DNA of 64,000 nucleotides. It comes from Sediminibacterium goheungense (GTDB lineage: Bacteria > Bacteroidota > Bacteroidia > Chitinophagales > Chitinophagaceae). Positions 1 through 7,835 of this stretch are shown here, in pieces. The notes below the pieces were generated by a model. It made no database searches. It was not told where the DNA came from and was given only the letters and a program-made list of their open reading frames with translations. Location: positions 1-64,000 of the forward strand of contig NZ_SNWP01000012.1 of NCBI RefSeq assembly GCF_004361915.1, written 5' to 3'. The translations under genes were made by a program, and so were the position numbers. Position 1 is the stretch's first letter. The number at the start of each line of letters is the position of its first letter.

Positions 1-97
1 ATTGACCATTGACCATTGACCATTGACCATTGACCATTGACCATTGACCATTGACCATTGACCATTGACCATTGACCATTGACCATTGACCATTGAC
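1..97. repeat. 7-bp tandem repeat (ATTGACC)n
   Basis: Thirteen perfect copies of ATTGACC fill positions 1-91, followed by a six-base partial copy to 97. The array runs off the left edge of the window, so its full length is unknown. It lies in intergenic DNA and has no spacers. The same heptamer core recurs inside the inverted repeat at 14381-14475, so it belongs to a repeat family of this genome. Confidence 0.97.
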
Positions 98-126
98 ATG
101 TAAAAAAAAGTCAAGGTGAAAGATCG

Positions 127-153
127 TTTTTGATCGGTAAATAATTATATTTG
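127..153 (+). promoter_or_regulatory. Possible Bacteroidota-type promoter upstream of ispD
   Basis: TATATTTG at 146-153 fits the TAnnTTTG -7 consensus of Bacteroidota. A TTTTTG at 127-132 is the only -33 candidate, and its spacing of 13 bp is shorter than usual, so the match is imperfect. Transcripts from here would run through the hairpin at 183-209 before reaching ispD. Confidence 0.35.
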
Positions 154-182
154 GATTGAACTGATACACATGAGAAAAGGAG

Positions 183-209
183 GGGCTACTTTTGTAGCCC
201 TCTTTTTTT
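183..209 (+). terminator. Rho-independent terminator hairpin just ahead of ispD
   Basis: GGGCTAC at 183-189 pairs perfectly with GTAGCCC at 194-200 around a TTTT loop and is followed by TC and a run of seven T (203-209). The hairpin ends about 12 bases before the ispD ATG at 221. It either ends a transcript that starts left of the window or acts as a leader attenuator; no leader ORF with a telling codon run is visible. Confidence 0.75.
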
Positions 210-220
210 GGAGAAACCAT

Positions 221-898
221 ATGCAGAAAATAGCCGTAATAGTTGCCGGTGGAAGTGGACAAAGAATGGGTGCATCCATACCCAAACAATTCCTCTTATT
301 GAATAGGAAGCCCTTGCTGTATCATACCCTCTATTCTTTTTTACATACATGGGATGATCTCAGCGTGATACTTGTTTTGCCGGAAGAACATTTCGAAACC
401 GGCCGTGCTATTGTAGCAGATTTGCAGGCTGCTAATCGGGTTACCCTTACGAAAGGTGGTGATAGCCGTTTTCAATCCGTTAAAAACGGACTGGCACTGA
501 TTCATCATCCTTCAGTGGTATTTGTTCATGATGGAGTAAGGTGTTTGGTGAGCAGCGATCTGATCAGACGTTGTTATGAACAGACCCTTCGCATGGGTAG
601 TGCTGTGCCTGCTGTGGCAGCAACCGACAGTATACGCATTGTACAGGAAGGCAAACATCAGGTAACTGACAGAAACAACGTAAGGATCATACAAACACCC
701 CAGACTTTTTTGAGTGAATGGCTGGTGCCTGCTTTCGACAGACCCTATGAAGAAAGCTTTACCGATGAAGCTACTGTGGTGGAAGCTTCAGGCAGGGAAG
801 TGCACCTGATAGAAGGGGATTACAACAATATAAAAATTACCCGACCTGCAGATCTGCTGGTGGCTGAACAAATACTGGCATCTATCTCCCAGAAATAA
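221..898 (+). CDS. ispD: 2-C-methyl-D-erythritol 4-phosphate cytidylyltransferase
   Basis: This cytoplasmic enzyme of the non-mevalonate isoprenoid pathway joins CTP and MEP to give CDP-ME. The 225-residue protein has the usual family length. Visible motifs are the N-terminal nucleotide-binding loop VAGGSGQRMG followed by PKQF, the central VHDGVR segment, and the C-terminal TDEA motif. The reading frame is open further upstream to 170, but that part lies inside the terminator hairpin; the ATG at 221 gives the normal N-terminus MQKIAVIVAGG. The neighbouring gene downstream converges on it, so it appears to be transcribed alone. Confidence 0.95.
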   Translation: MQKIAVIVAGGSGQRMGASIPKQFLLLNRKPLLYHTLYSFLHTWDDLSVILVLPEEHFETGRAIVADLQAANRVTLTKGGDSRFQSVKNGLALIHHPSVVFVHDGVRCLVSSDLIRRCYEQTLRMGSAVPAVAATDSIRIVQEGKHQVTDRNNVRIIQTPQTFLSEWLVPAFDRPYEESFTDEATVVEASGREVHLIEGDYNNIKITRPADLLVAEQILASISQK

Positions 899-922
899 TC
901 TCCATTTCTTTCTTTCTTTCTC

Positions 923-953
923 CCTGTAAAGACTTATCATTTCCTTTTACAGG
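923..953. terminator. Hairpin between convergent genes
   Basis: CCTGTAAA (923-930) pairs with TTTACAGG (946-953) around a 15-base loop in the space between ispD and the convergent gene ending at 1013. There is no clear T-run after the stem on either strand, so its role as a bidirectional terminator is only a guess from position. Confidence 0.3.
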
Positions 954-1012
954 ATGAAGGGTAGAAAGGGAGGTTTGCTGAATTGAAAGGATGATGCAAA
1001 TGGATATTGTAT

Positions 1013-1909
1013 TTAATACCCTTTCAGAATGTTGCGGGTGTAATGAAAATAGGGCTGTGAGTATCCACCGAATTTTTTATAGAAAGTCCTCACACCTTCC
1101 AGTTCCGAGCCCTCAAAATCGAATAGCAGATCCCTGCCTGATAATTCTCTTAACAGCTGATCAAGTAGTAAATGATTGCTATGCATTTGCCTGCCTTCCG
1201 TAATGGTGGTGTTAATAAGATGATAGATTCGTTTATTGTCTTTTAAAAGCAATACATTCGATAAGATGTCTCCTTTCTCATTGCGTACCGATCTTACAAG
1301 GCAATTGCCTTCCTGAGAAAGCTGTCTACACAACAAGGTGAATCTGGAAAAACAATCTGTATGGATATGCGGCATTCTGGAAGCATAATTTTGCTGGTAA
1401 GCTGTTATGGCTGCGAGAAAATCATTTTCACTGGTATAGATTAAGCCCGGGTGTTTTTTTTGTAAAGTTTGTTTGAGGTCATGGCTATAGGCTTCATGAA
1501 TTTTATCATACCCGTTTTTCAGCGTAATGATGAAATTGATTTTCTGTTTGGCCTTCACCGCTTCTGCCAAACCGCTATTGCTGAAATTGAACATCAGATC
1601 GCCATACCATGCAAACTGTCTTATCTCTCTTGTTAACAGTTCCAGATCTATTTTTTCGGTATTACCGGTTAATCCGAGCTGCTGTATGAAAGGTGGTGTA
1701 TAAAAATAGCGGAGTCCATATTTTTTTCTCCAGGGTAATGGCATCACCGCTTCATAATCTCCGATCACGATACCATGCCAGTTATCGCAGATATTGGAGA
1801 GGTAATCATAGCGACTGTAGATGAGTCCGTTTGCATGTTTGGCAATGCATTGGTCCCATTTGTCTTGTTCAATGATGTGTGCGGGTAATATCAGTATTTC
1901 TTTTTTCAA
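1013..1909 (-). CDS. Acyltransferase-like (GNAT/FemAB-type) protein of unknown substrate
   Basis: The 298-residue protein has no signal peptide or membrane segment. Its layout, with an early aromatic-rich stretch around GLRYFYTPPFIQQLGL and a late segment LLFDFEGSELEGVRTFYKKFGG, resembles Bacteroidota proteins annotated as GNAT/FemAB-like acyltransferases, where the last motif forms part of the acyl-CoA fold. The assignment rests on this overall resemblance; no catalytic residue can be named and the substrate is unknown. It is the last of three minus-strand genes, starting only 6 bp after the DUF2147 gene ends, which suggests co-transcription. Confidence 0.55.
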   Translation of the reverse strand: MKKEILILPAHIIEQDKWDQCIAKHANGLIYSRYDYLSNICDNWHGIVIGDYEAVMPLPWRKKYGLRYFYTPPFIQQLGLTGNTEKIDLELLTREIRQFAWYGDLMFNFSNSGLAEAVKAKQKINFIITLKNGYDKIHEAYSHDLKQTLQKKHPGLIYTSENDFLAAITAYQQNYASRMPHIHTDCFSRFTLLCRQLSQEGNCLVRSVRNEKGDILSNVLLLKDNKRIYHLINTTITEGRQMHSNHLLLDQLLRELSGRDLLFDFEGSELEGVRTFYKKFGGYSQPYFHYTRNILKGY

Positions 1910-1915
1910 CCGGTG

Positions 1916-2365
1916 TTAATTGATACGAGTCCATGTTTCTGTTCTGCCCAAAAGTGATACACCTATATAACCTCTTACGCTTAAGGTTTTAAGATCTTTT
2001 AAACGTAAAAAACATTTGTAGTCTTTGCCGTTTTGCGGATCATAAATTCTGCCACCGTTCCATTCATCATCATCAAATACAAAGTCACGAAGAATGATGG
2101 AGCCCAGTAATGGTTTGTTTCTTTGTGCAGCATCCGGATTTTTGATATCCATTTTCGGAGCACCTTTTTCGTCATTGGGTTCTTTCAGCCATACCAGTTT
2201 TCCATAGTATTTATTGCCTTGTTTGTAAATCTGTATATGTCCTTTACCCGAAGCGTTTATCCATGTACCAATAATGGCATCGGCATCATGGCGTTGCATA
2301 GCTAAAACTGTGGCAGGAAGTATCAGGACAAAACTGATCAGTAATAACCGAAATGTTGTACGCAT
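1916..2365 (-). CDS. DUF2147 family exported protein
   Basis: The 149-residue protein starts with a clear signal peptide (residues 1-22, ending VLA) and continues with the DUF2147 pattern: IIGTWINASGKGHIQIYK near residue 31, a central GKLVWLKEPND, then GGRIYDPQNGKDYKC and a C-terminal LRGY/GRTETW-like strand pattern. The family is a small beta-rich, lipocalin-like exported domain common in Bacteroidota and Proteobacteria with no established function. It sits 10 bp downstream of the amidohydrolase gene, so the two may form an operon of secreted proteins. Confidence 0.85.
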   Translation of the reverse strand: MRTTFRLLLISFVLILPATVLAMQRHDADAIIGTWINASGKGHIQIYKQGNKYYGKLVWLKEPNDEKGAPKMDIKNPDAAQRNKPLLGSIILRDFVFDDDEWNGGRIYDPQNGKDYKCFLRLKDLKTLSVRGYIGVSLLGRTETWTRIN

Positions 2366-2375
2366 GTTTTTTTAT

Positions 2376-3659
2376 TTATGGTTGCAGATAAATGATGCCT
2401 TCTTTCATAACAAAGGAAACTTTTCTCATGGCAGCTATATTTTCTACCGGGTTACCTTCTACTGCAACAATGTCAGCCAATAATCCTTTCTGCAGTTTTC
2501 CGATTTTATGGGCCATACCAAAAACCTTTGCATTGACAGATGTAGCAGACTGAAGAACTTTTAGTGAGGTCATACCATATTCCACCATCAGCTCCATTTC
2601 ACGGGCATTGTCGCCATGTTTGAAAACACCCACATCACCGCCGAAACAGATGGTAACACCTTTTTGTAAAGCCAGCTGAAAACTTTTCTTTTTTGCCTGA
2701 ATACGTTCTGTAGGCTGCATGGTTTGTTTGTTCCATCCGTTATAAGAGGCGCTGGCTTCTGCGGCATTCAGCGTGGCACATAAAGCTGTTTTATAGGTGA
2801 ACATCAGATCAAATACTTCTTCATTACCATAATCGCCATGTTCAATGGTGCTAACGCCCGCCAGTGTAGCTCTTTTCATACCTTCAATGGTACTTGCATG
2901 CGCCACTACCTGTCTGCCAGAACTCGCACTTACTTCCACAGCCTTGCGCATTTCTTCCAGGGTAAATGTAGGAGCGGAGTTATTATTCAGCCCCCAGCGG
3001 TAATCGGCATACAGCTTTATCAGATCGGCCCCATTACCTATCTGCTGCCTGATTTCTCTGGTAAGTCCTTCTACACCATCTGCTTCCGCAGCAGCTTTTA
3101 CCAGTAGATGGCTGGTATTACCGAGTTTAGGGCCATAAGTCCCGGTGGCAACAATGGCACGGGTAGCTATCAACATCCTGGGGCCGGGTATAATACCTTT
3201 TTCTATGGCTGATTTCAGGCCTACATCTGCATAGCCTGCTCCTTCCGATCCGAGATCTCTTACTGTGGTAAATCCGGCCAGTAAAGTGGCACGGGCATGG
3301 TTTACGGCTCTTGCCACCCTTTCGGCTTCAGACTCTTCCAATACCTGATTTTGCCAGCTGTTTTCATTGTAAGGGTGGAGAAGCAGGTGTGAATGTCCCT
3401 CTATCAGCCCCGGCAACAGGGTTTTTCCTTTCAGGTCAATGGTTATTTGTCCTTGCCGGGCAGATAAGCTTTCCAGCGGGCCGGCTTCCACAATCGTTTT
3501 GCCCTTTACGAGAATGGCCCAGCCGCTATGCATTTGTTCACCATCAAATACACGATCTGCTTTGATCAGAATAAAACTATCGGTTGTTTGTGCTTTTATA
3601 GAAAAACACAGACAAACACTAAACAGCAGCATGAGAAAATGCCTAAACTGTACCATCAT
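2376..3659 (-). CDS. Secreted metal-dependent amidohydrolase (imidazolonepropionase-like)
   Basis: The protein belongs to the amidohydrolase superfamily, two-metal TIM-barrel hydrolases acting on cyclic amides or peptides such as Xaa-Pro dipeptides; its substrate cannot be read from sequence. The metal-site residues are all visible: HSH after GLIEG, the lysine in DLIKLYAD, two histidines in VVAHAS and STIEHG, and the aspartate in CFGGDVG. The chosen start, one of two adjacent ATGs (3659 or 3656), gives a proper signal peptide ending SIKAQ; a longer reading to 3692 adds a charged leader that would spoil it. Length is about 427 residues, normal for the group. Confidence 0.85.
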   Translation of the reverse strand: MMVQFRHFLMLLFSVCLCFSIKAQTTDSFILIKADRVFDGEQMHSGWAILVKGKTIVEAGPLESLSARQGQITIDLKGKTLLPGLIEGHSHLLLHPYNENSWQNQVLEESEAERVARAVNHARATLLAGFTTVRDLGSEGAGYADVGLKSAIEKGIIPGPRMLIATRAIVATGTYGPKLGNTSHLLVKAAAEADGVEGLTREIRQQIGNGADLIKLYADYRWGLNNNSAPTFTLEEMRKAVEVSASSGRQVVAHASTIEGMKRATLAGVSTIEHGDYGNEEVFDLMFTYKTALCATLNAAEASASYNGWNKQTMQPTERIQAKKKSFQLALQKGVTICFGGDVGVFKHGDNAREMELMVEYGMTSLKVLQSATSVNAKVFGMAHKIGKLQKGLLADIVAVEGNPVENIAAMRKVSFVMKEGIIYLQP

Positions 3660-3702
3660 GTATCGGTTTTGCTGAAAATAACAAACTATCAAAGAAAAAA
3701 AA

Positions 3703-3734
3703 TTTGTTTGTATACATCAACTGCCCCATTTTTG
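3703..3734 (+). promoter_or_regulatory. Candidate promoter of the trp-his operon
   Basis: CATTTTTG at 3727-3734 differs by one base from the TAnnTTTG consensus, and TTTG at 3703-3706 lies 20 bp upstream as a -33 element. The expected transcription start near 3740 would place the leader peptide ATG (3742) almost at the 5' end, giving a leaderless or nearly leaderless trpL, as known for trpL of some other phyla. Inferred from pattern and spacing only. Confidence 0.4.
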
Positions 3735-3741
3735 CAACACA

Positions 3742-3801
3742 ATGAACAGAATAATTAATAATCAGTGGTGGTGGCATACAAACTCCGATCGGGGAATGTA
3801 A
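3742..3801 (+). CDS. trpL: trp operon leader peptide with Trp-Trp-Trp-His
   Basis: This 19-codon reading frame encodes MNRIINNQWWWHTNSDRGM and stops at TAA 3799-3801. Three consecutive TGG codons lie at 3766-3774 and a CAT (His) codon follows at 3775-3777. Trp is the rarest amino acid, so three in a row directly upstream of trpE and of a terminator hairpin is strong evidence for an attenuation leader. A ribosome stalled at the Trp codons would leave 3789-3794 free for the antiterminator pairing; a ribosome reaching the stop codon would cover it. The His codon is notable because the same operon carries four his genes. No Shine-Dalgarno sequence is present, as is usual in Bacteroidota. Confidence 0.85.
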   Translation: MNRIINNQWWWHTNSDRGM

Positions 3802-3866
3802 TGGCGTAGCCAGTACTGTATGAATCATATTCAGAAACCCCGACAGAATTTGTCGGGGTTTTTTGT
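3763..3866 (+). promoter_or_regulatory. Ribosome-mediated transcription attenuator of the trp-his operon
   Basis: Terminator: AAACCCCGACA (3835-3845) pairs perfectly with TGTCGGGGTTT (3851-3861) over a five-base loop, and T-rich DNA follows. Antiterminator: TCGGGG (3789-3794), inside the last leader codons, pairs with CCCCGA (3838-3843) of the terminator stem, with AAT (3795-3797) and ATT (3829-3831) as a possible extension. Protector: CAGT and TGGC of the Trp-codon segment (3763-3766, 3772-3775) can pair with ACTG (3815-3818) and GCCA (3809-3812). These three mutually exclusive pairings match the classical trp attenuator logic. The pairings are seen in the sequence; the regulation is inferred. 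Confidence 0.8.
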
Positions 3867-3895
3867 TGTTATCTGTTCAGTGCCAAAAAATAAAT

Positions 3896-5320
3896 ATGAA
3901 AAAGATCCAGCTTGAAACGAGTGTAAAAAAAATGTTGGCAGACGTATACACGCCGGTAGGTATTTACCTGCGCATCCGTGATCGCTTCCGGGATACGGTT
4001 TTACTGGAAAGTACCGACCACCATGCAGCTGATAACAGTTATTCCTTTATCTGCATCAATGCCATTGGAGGCATTGAAATACGGACGGCAGCAACCATGG
4101 AAATAAAACTGCCTGCAGAACAGCCTGAAAAATTAAGTATTACTGATAGGTCGGCCGTTCCTGATCAGCTCTGGAATTTTATGCAGCGCTTTGACGTGGT
4201 AAAGTCAACACAGAAAGAAGCCGCTTTTGCGCAGGGACTTTTTGGATACAGCTCTTTTGATGCGGTTGGTTTTTTTGATACGGTTCAGTTACAAAAACCA
4301 GCAACTGAAACAACCGCCATCCCTTTAATGCGTTACAGACTCTATCAGTATGTGATTGTGTTCAATCATTATAAAGATGAATTGTTTATCTGCGAAAACA
4401 AGATTGCCGGACTAGAATCTGAATTGACGGTAGTAGAATCCCTGATCAGAAGTAAGGATGTACCTGTATATCCATTTGCTGTGAGCGGAGCAGAAACATC
4501 CAATATGACCGATGATGATTATCGTACTATGGTAGCGAAAGGGATACAAAGTTGTTTGCGTGGTGACGTATTTCAGATTGTATTGAGCAGGCGTTTCCAG
4601 CAATCATTTACCGGCGATGAGTTTAATGTATACCGCGCATTGCGTACCGTGAACCCATCACCTTATCTATTTTTCTTTGATTATGGTGAGTATAAACTCA
4701 TGGGCTCATCTCCCGAGGCACAACTGATTATACAGCAGGGTAAAGCCATAGTACATCCTATCGCAGGTACTTTTAAGCGAACAGGCGATGATGAGGTAGA
4801 TCAGCAGATGGCAGCCCGACTGCTGGATGATGCCAAAGAAAATGCAGAACATGTAATGCTGGTTGACCTCGCACGGAATGATCTCAGCAGAGCCTGCACC
4901 GATGTAGCGGTGAGCCATTACAGACAGGTACAATACTATAGCCATGTGATTCATCTGGTAAGCGAAGTACAGGGGAAAGTGCCAGCCGCACACAACCCGT
5001 TTTCAATACTGGCCAAAACCTTTCCTGCAGGTACATTGAGTGGTGCGCCGAAATTTAAGGCCATGGAACTGATTGATACTTATGAGCCCACAGCAAGAAG
5101 TTATTATGGGGGTGCGATCGGGTTTATGGGTTTTGATGGCAGTTGCAACCACGCCATTATGATCCGTACTTTCCTGAGTAAAAACAATACGCTCTACTAT
5201 CAGGCAGGTGCAGGCGTAGTAGCCGCGTCCAATCCGGAAAGTGAATTGCAGGAAGTGAATAATAAACTGAATGCCTTAAAAACAGCTATTGGGATTGCGG
5301 GTGAGGTAGCAGGCAATTAA
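3896..5320 (+). CDS. trpE: Anthranilate synthase component I
   Basis: TrpE converts chorismate to anthranilate with ammonia supplied by TrpG. The 474-residue protein has the feedback-inhibition motif LLES at residues 36-39, which binds Trp in characterised TrpE, followed by the chorismate-binding domain with PIAGTFKR, the ENAEHVMLVDLARND segment, and GTLSGAPKFKAMELI near the C-terminus. The LLES motif and operon context favour TrpE over the paralogues PabB and isochorismate synthase. The ATG at 3896 fits the family N-terminus; the frame is open back to 3863 but that part overlaps the terminator. It is the first structural gene after the attenuator. Confidence 0.95.
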   Translation: MKKIQLETSVKKMLADVYTPVGIYLRIRDRFRDTVLLESTDHHAADNSYSFICINAIGGIEIRTAATMEIKLPAEQPEKLSITDRSAVPDQLWNFMQRFDVVKSTQKEAAFAQGLFGYSSFDAVGFFDTVQLQKPATETTAIPLMRYRLYQYVIVFNHYKDELFICENKIAGLESELTVVESLIRSKDVPVYPFAVSGAETSNMTDDDYRTMVAKGIQSCLRGDVFQIVLSRRFQQSFTGDEFNVYRALRTVNPSPYLFFFDYGEYKLMGSSPEAQLIIQQGKAIVHPIAGTFKRTGDDEVDQQMAARLLDDAKENAEHVMLVDLARNDLSRACTDVAVSHYRQVQYYSHVIHLVSEVQGKVPAAHNPFSILAKTFPAGTLSGAPKFKAMELIDTYEPTARSYYGGAIGFMGFDGSCNHAIMIRTFLSKNNTLYYQAGAGVVAASNPESELQEVNNKLNALKTAIGIAGEVAGN

Positions 5321-5427
5321 AGAAGGGTATAGAAATTCAAAAGTCAAAATTTTCAGAAAGTCTTTTTAAAAAAATAAAAAATGAAAATCAAAGAATCACA
5401 GATTGAACAATCAAAAAATCAGCCCCG

Positions 5428-6012
5428 ATGAATATTCTTGTTTTTGATAATTACGATTCTTTTACCTACAACCTTGTTCATCTGGTAGAGAAGATTATAC
5501 ATGGGAAAGTAACGGTAAAAAGAAACGATGAGATAGCACTGGAGTCGGTGGATGCTTTTGATAAGATTATTCTGTCGCCAGGTCCGGGAGTACCCTCAGA
5601 AGCAGGGTTGCTGGTGCCATTAATCAAAGCCTATGCTGATTCAAAGTCAATATTGGGTGTGTGTCTGGGGCATCAGGCCATTGCCGAGGCATTCGGCGGT
5701 AGTCTTACCAATCTCAGTTCCGTATACCATGGTGTAGCCACCGATATTCAACTGGTGCCTGGACGTAGCGAGACAAAGGCTAATGATGTTTTTCAGGGTT
5801 TCAGTAATGAATTGTTGGTAGGCCGTTACCATAGCTGGGTGGTGAGTGAAGAGGGTTTTCCTGCTGAACTGGAAGTAACTGCCAGGGACCAACAAAATTA
5901 TATCATGGCTATGCAGCATAGAAAATATGATGTGCAGGGTGTTCAGTTTCATCCTGAAAGTGTGCTCACACCCGATGGAGAAAAAATGTTACGTAACTGG
6001 CTGAAAGCGTAA
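5428..6012 (+). CDS. trpG: Anthranilate synthase component II (glutamine amidotransferase)
   Basis: This class-I glutamine amidotransferase hydrolyses glutamine and channels ammonia to TrpE. The triad is complete: Cys79 in GVCLGHQ, His175 and Glu177 in QFHPES. The N-terminus MNILVFDNYDSFTYNL and the oxyanion segment SPGPGVP are typical. At 194 residues it is a stand-alone subunit, not fused to TrpE or TrpD. It lies 107 bp downstream of trpE; that gap is very AT-rich and shows no terminator. As in many bacteria, it might also serve PabB for folate synthesis. Confidence 0.94.
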   Translation: MNILVFDNYDSFTYNLVHLVEKIIHGKVTVKRNDEIALESVDAFDKIILSPGPGVPSEAGLLVPLIKAYADSKSILGVCLGHQAIAEAFGGSLTNLSSVYHGVATDIQLVPGRSETKANDVFQGFSNELLVGRYHSWVVSEEGFPAELEVTARDQQNYIMAMQHRKYDVQGVQFHPESVLTPDGEKMLRNWLKA

Positions 6013-6056
6013 AGTTGTTTGCCTTTTCATTTTTGCATGTTGAATTTTACAATCGT

Positions 6057-7049
6057 ATGAAAAAAATATTACAATACCTTTTCGAACACAAAACACTCAG
6101 CAGAGAAAAAGCGAGAGAAGTATTACTGCAGATGTCGTCTGGTCAGTTTAATGAATCTGAAATCGCTTCTTTTATTACTGTATTCCTGATGCGTAGCGTT
6201 ACCATAGAAGAATTGCAGGGTTTCAGAGATGCGCTGCTGGAACTTTCTATTAAAGTGGACCTGAACGGGCATGATGTGATGGATATTGTTGGTACGGGTG
6301 GAGATGGAAAGAACACATTTAATATTTCCACACTTTCCTGTTTTATTGTAGCAGGTGCGGGTCAGCAGGTTGCCAAACATGGTAATTATGGGGCATCTTC
6401 TGTGAGTGGTGCTTCCAACCTTATGGAACAGATTGGGTATAAGTTCAAGCATAATACCGATCATTTAAAACGTGAACTGGAAACAACTAATATCTGTTTT
6501 CTGCACGCGCCACTCTTTCACCCGGCATTAAAAGTGGTGGGCCCTGTTCGTAAAAACCTGGGTGTGCGCACTTTCTTCAATATGCTTGGTCCCATGGTGA
6601 ATCCGGCCGCACCCGCCTATCAGTTGGTAGGTGTCTACAACCTGGAAATGGCAAGGATTTACAACTACCTGCTTCAGCAAACCGGTAAAGCCTTTACCAT
6701 CATTCATAGCCTCGATGGTTATGATGAAATATCCCTGACCAATGATACCAAGGTAATTACCAATGAAGGGGAGAAAATTATGACACCCGAACAATTGGGT
6801 AAACGAACGGTAACGGCACAGGATATTTATGGTGGTAATACAGTGGAAGAAGCGGCTAAATTATTCCTGCGCATTATTAAAGGCGAAGGTAGCTGGGCGC
6901 AGAATGCAGTGGTACTGGCCAATGCAGCCATGGCTCTTTTCTGTACGGGCAAGTATTCAGATTATGAAACCGCATATGCCGCCGCTGTAGAAAGTCTGGA
7001 AAGTAAAAAAGCATATTCCGCATTGGAGCAACTCATCAACCTGCAATAA
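6057..7049 (+). CDS. trpD: Anthranilate phosphoribosyltransferase
   Basis: TrpD transfers the phosphoribosyl group of PRPP to anthranilate. The 330-residue protein shows the PRPP-binding glycine loop GTGGDGKNTFNIST, the KHGN.GASS.SG motif that holds anthranilate and phosphate, and the conserved VGPVRKNLGVRTFFNMLGPMVNP region. The start at 6057 gives the standard N-terminus MKKILQYLFEHKTLSREKA; an upstream in-frame start at 6015 would add 14 residues without family support. The gene begins 44 bp after trpG and ends 2 bp before trpC. Confidence 0.94.
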   Translation: MKKILQYLFEHKTLSREKAREVLLQMSSGQFNESEIASFITVFLMRSVTIEELQGFRDALLELSIKVDLNGHDVMDIVGTGGDGKNTFNISTLSCFIVAGAGQQVAKHGNYGASSVSGASNLMEQIGYKFKHNTDHLKRELETTNICFLHAPLFHPALKVVGPVRKNLGVRTFFNMLGPMVNPAAPAYQLVGVYNLEMARIYNYLLQQTGKAFTIIHSLDGYDEISLTNDTKVITNEGEKIMTPEQLGKRTVTAQDIYGGNTVEEAAKLFLRIIKGEGSWAQNAVVLANAAMALFCTGKYSDYETAYAAAVESLESKKAYSALEQLINLQ

Positions 7050-7051
7050 CC

Positions 7052-7834
7052 ATGAATATATTAGATACTATTATTGCGCAGAAAAGAAAAGAAGTAGCCA
7101 CTCGTAAGGCCGCTATTTCCTTAACCCAACTGGAACAGGAAACCTATTTTGCAAGGTCCTGTTTTTCCCTCACGGGCTTTCTGGCCGATACCAGCCGAAC
7201 AGGTATTATTGCTGAGTTTAAGCGGAAGTCGCCTTCAAAAGGTATCATCAATGCAACAGCATCCGTAGAAGAAGTAACAGAAGCTTACGCAAAGCATGCC
7301 GCAGGCATATCGGTGCTCACTGATACAGATTTTTTTGGTGGTAATACAGAGGATCTGCATAAAGCCCGCTTCAATCAGGTACCCATCCTTCGTAAAGATT
7401 TTATGATTGATGAATACCAGGTATACGAGGCCAAAGCCATGGGAGCTGATGTTATTCTACTGATTGCTGCCTGTTTAAGTCCGGAAGAAGTGAGTACATT
7501 AGGTGCCTGTGCCAAAGGGCTGGGTATGGAAGTATTACTGGAGATACATAATGCGGAAGAATTAAACCACATTAATGATATGGTAGATATGGTAGGTGTA
7601 AACAACAGAAACCTGAAAACATTTGAAGTAAATATTCAGACTTCTTTGCAGCTCATTGAACATATTCCGGCCGGAAAACCTGCTATTGCAGAAAGTGGAA
7701 TCAGTAATGTAGATACTATCGTAACTTTACGCAATGCGGGATTTTCGGGTTTTCTGATCGGAGAAAACTTTATGCGGGAACCCAAGCCTTCGGTTGCTTT
7801 TGCTGATTTTGTATGTCAACTAAAAGCAAACTAA
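7052..7834 (+). CDS. trpC: Indole-3-glycerol phosphate synthase
   Basis: This TIM-barrel enzyme decarboxylates and closes the ring of CdRP to form indole-3-glycerol phosphate. The 260-residue protein is monofunctional, not fused to TrpF. Visible family motifs are EFKRKSPSKGII with the catalytic lysine, VLTDTDFFGGN, RKDFMIDEYQVYEAKAMGAD with the second catalytic lysine, NNRNLKTFEVN and AESGIS. It is spaced 2 bp from trpD and 1 bp from trpF, consistent with translational coupling. Confidence 0.95.
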   Translation: MNILDTIIAQKRKEVATRKAAISLTQLEQETYFARSCFSLTGFLADTSRTGIIAEFKRKSPSKGIINATASVEEVTEAYAKHAAGISVLTDTDFFGGNTEDLHKARFNQVPILRKDFMIDEYQVYEAKAMGADVILLIAACLSPEEVSTLGACAKGLGMEVLLEIHNAEELNHINDMVDMVGVNNRNLKTFEVNIQTSLQLIEHIPAGKPAIAESGISNVDTIVTLRNAGFSGFLIGENFMREPKPSVAFADFVCQLKAN

Positions 7835-7835
7835 T

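Noticed and set aside
1..97. CRISPR array
   Set aside because: Units are 7 bp and contiguous, with no unique spacers; this is a simple tandem repeat.
991..1203. Plus-strand reading frame opposite the acyltransferase-like gene
   Set aside because: Lies almost wholly antisense to a longer, more convincing gene and has no recognisable domain.
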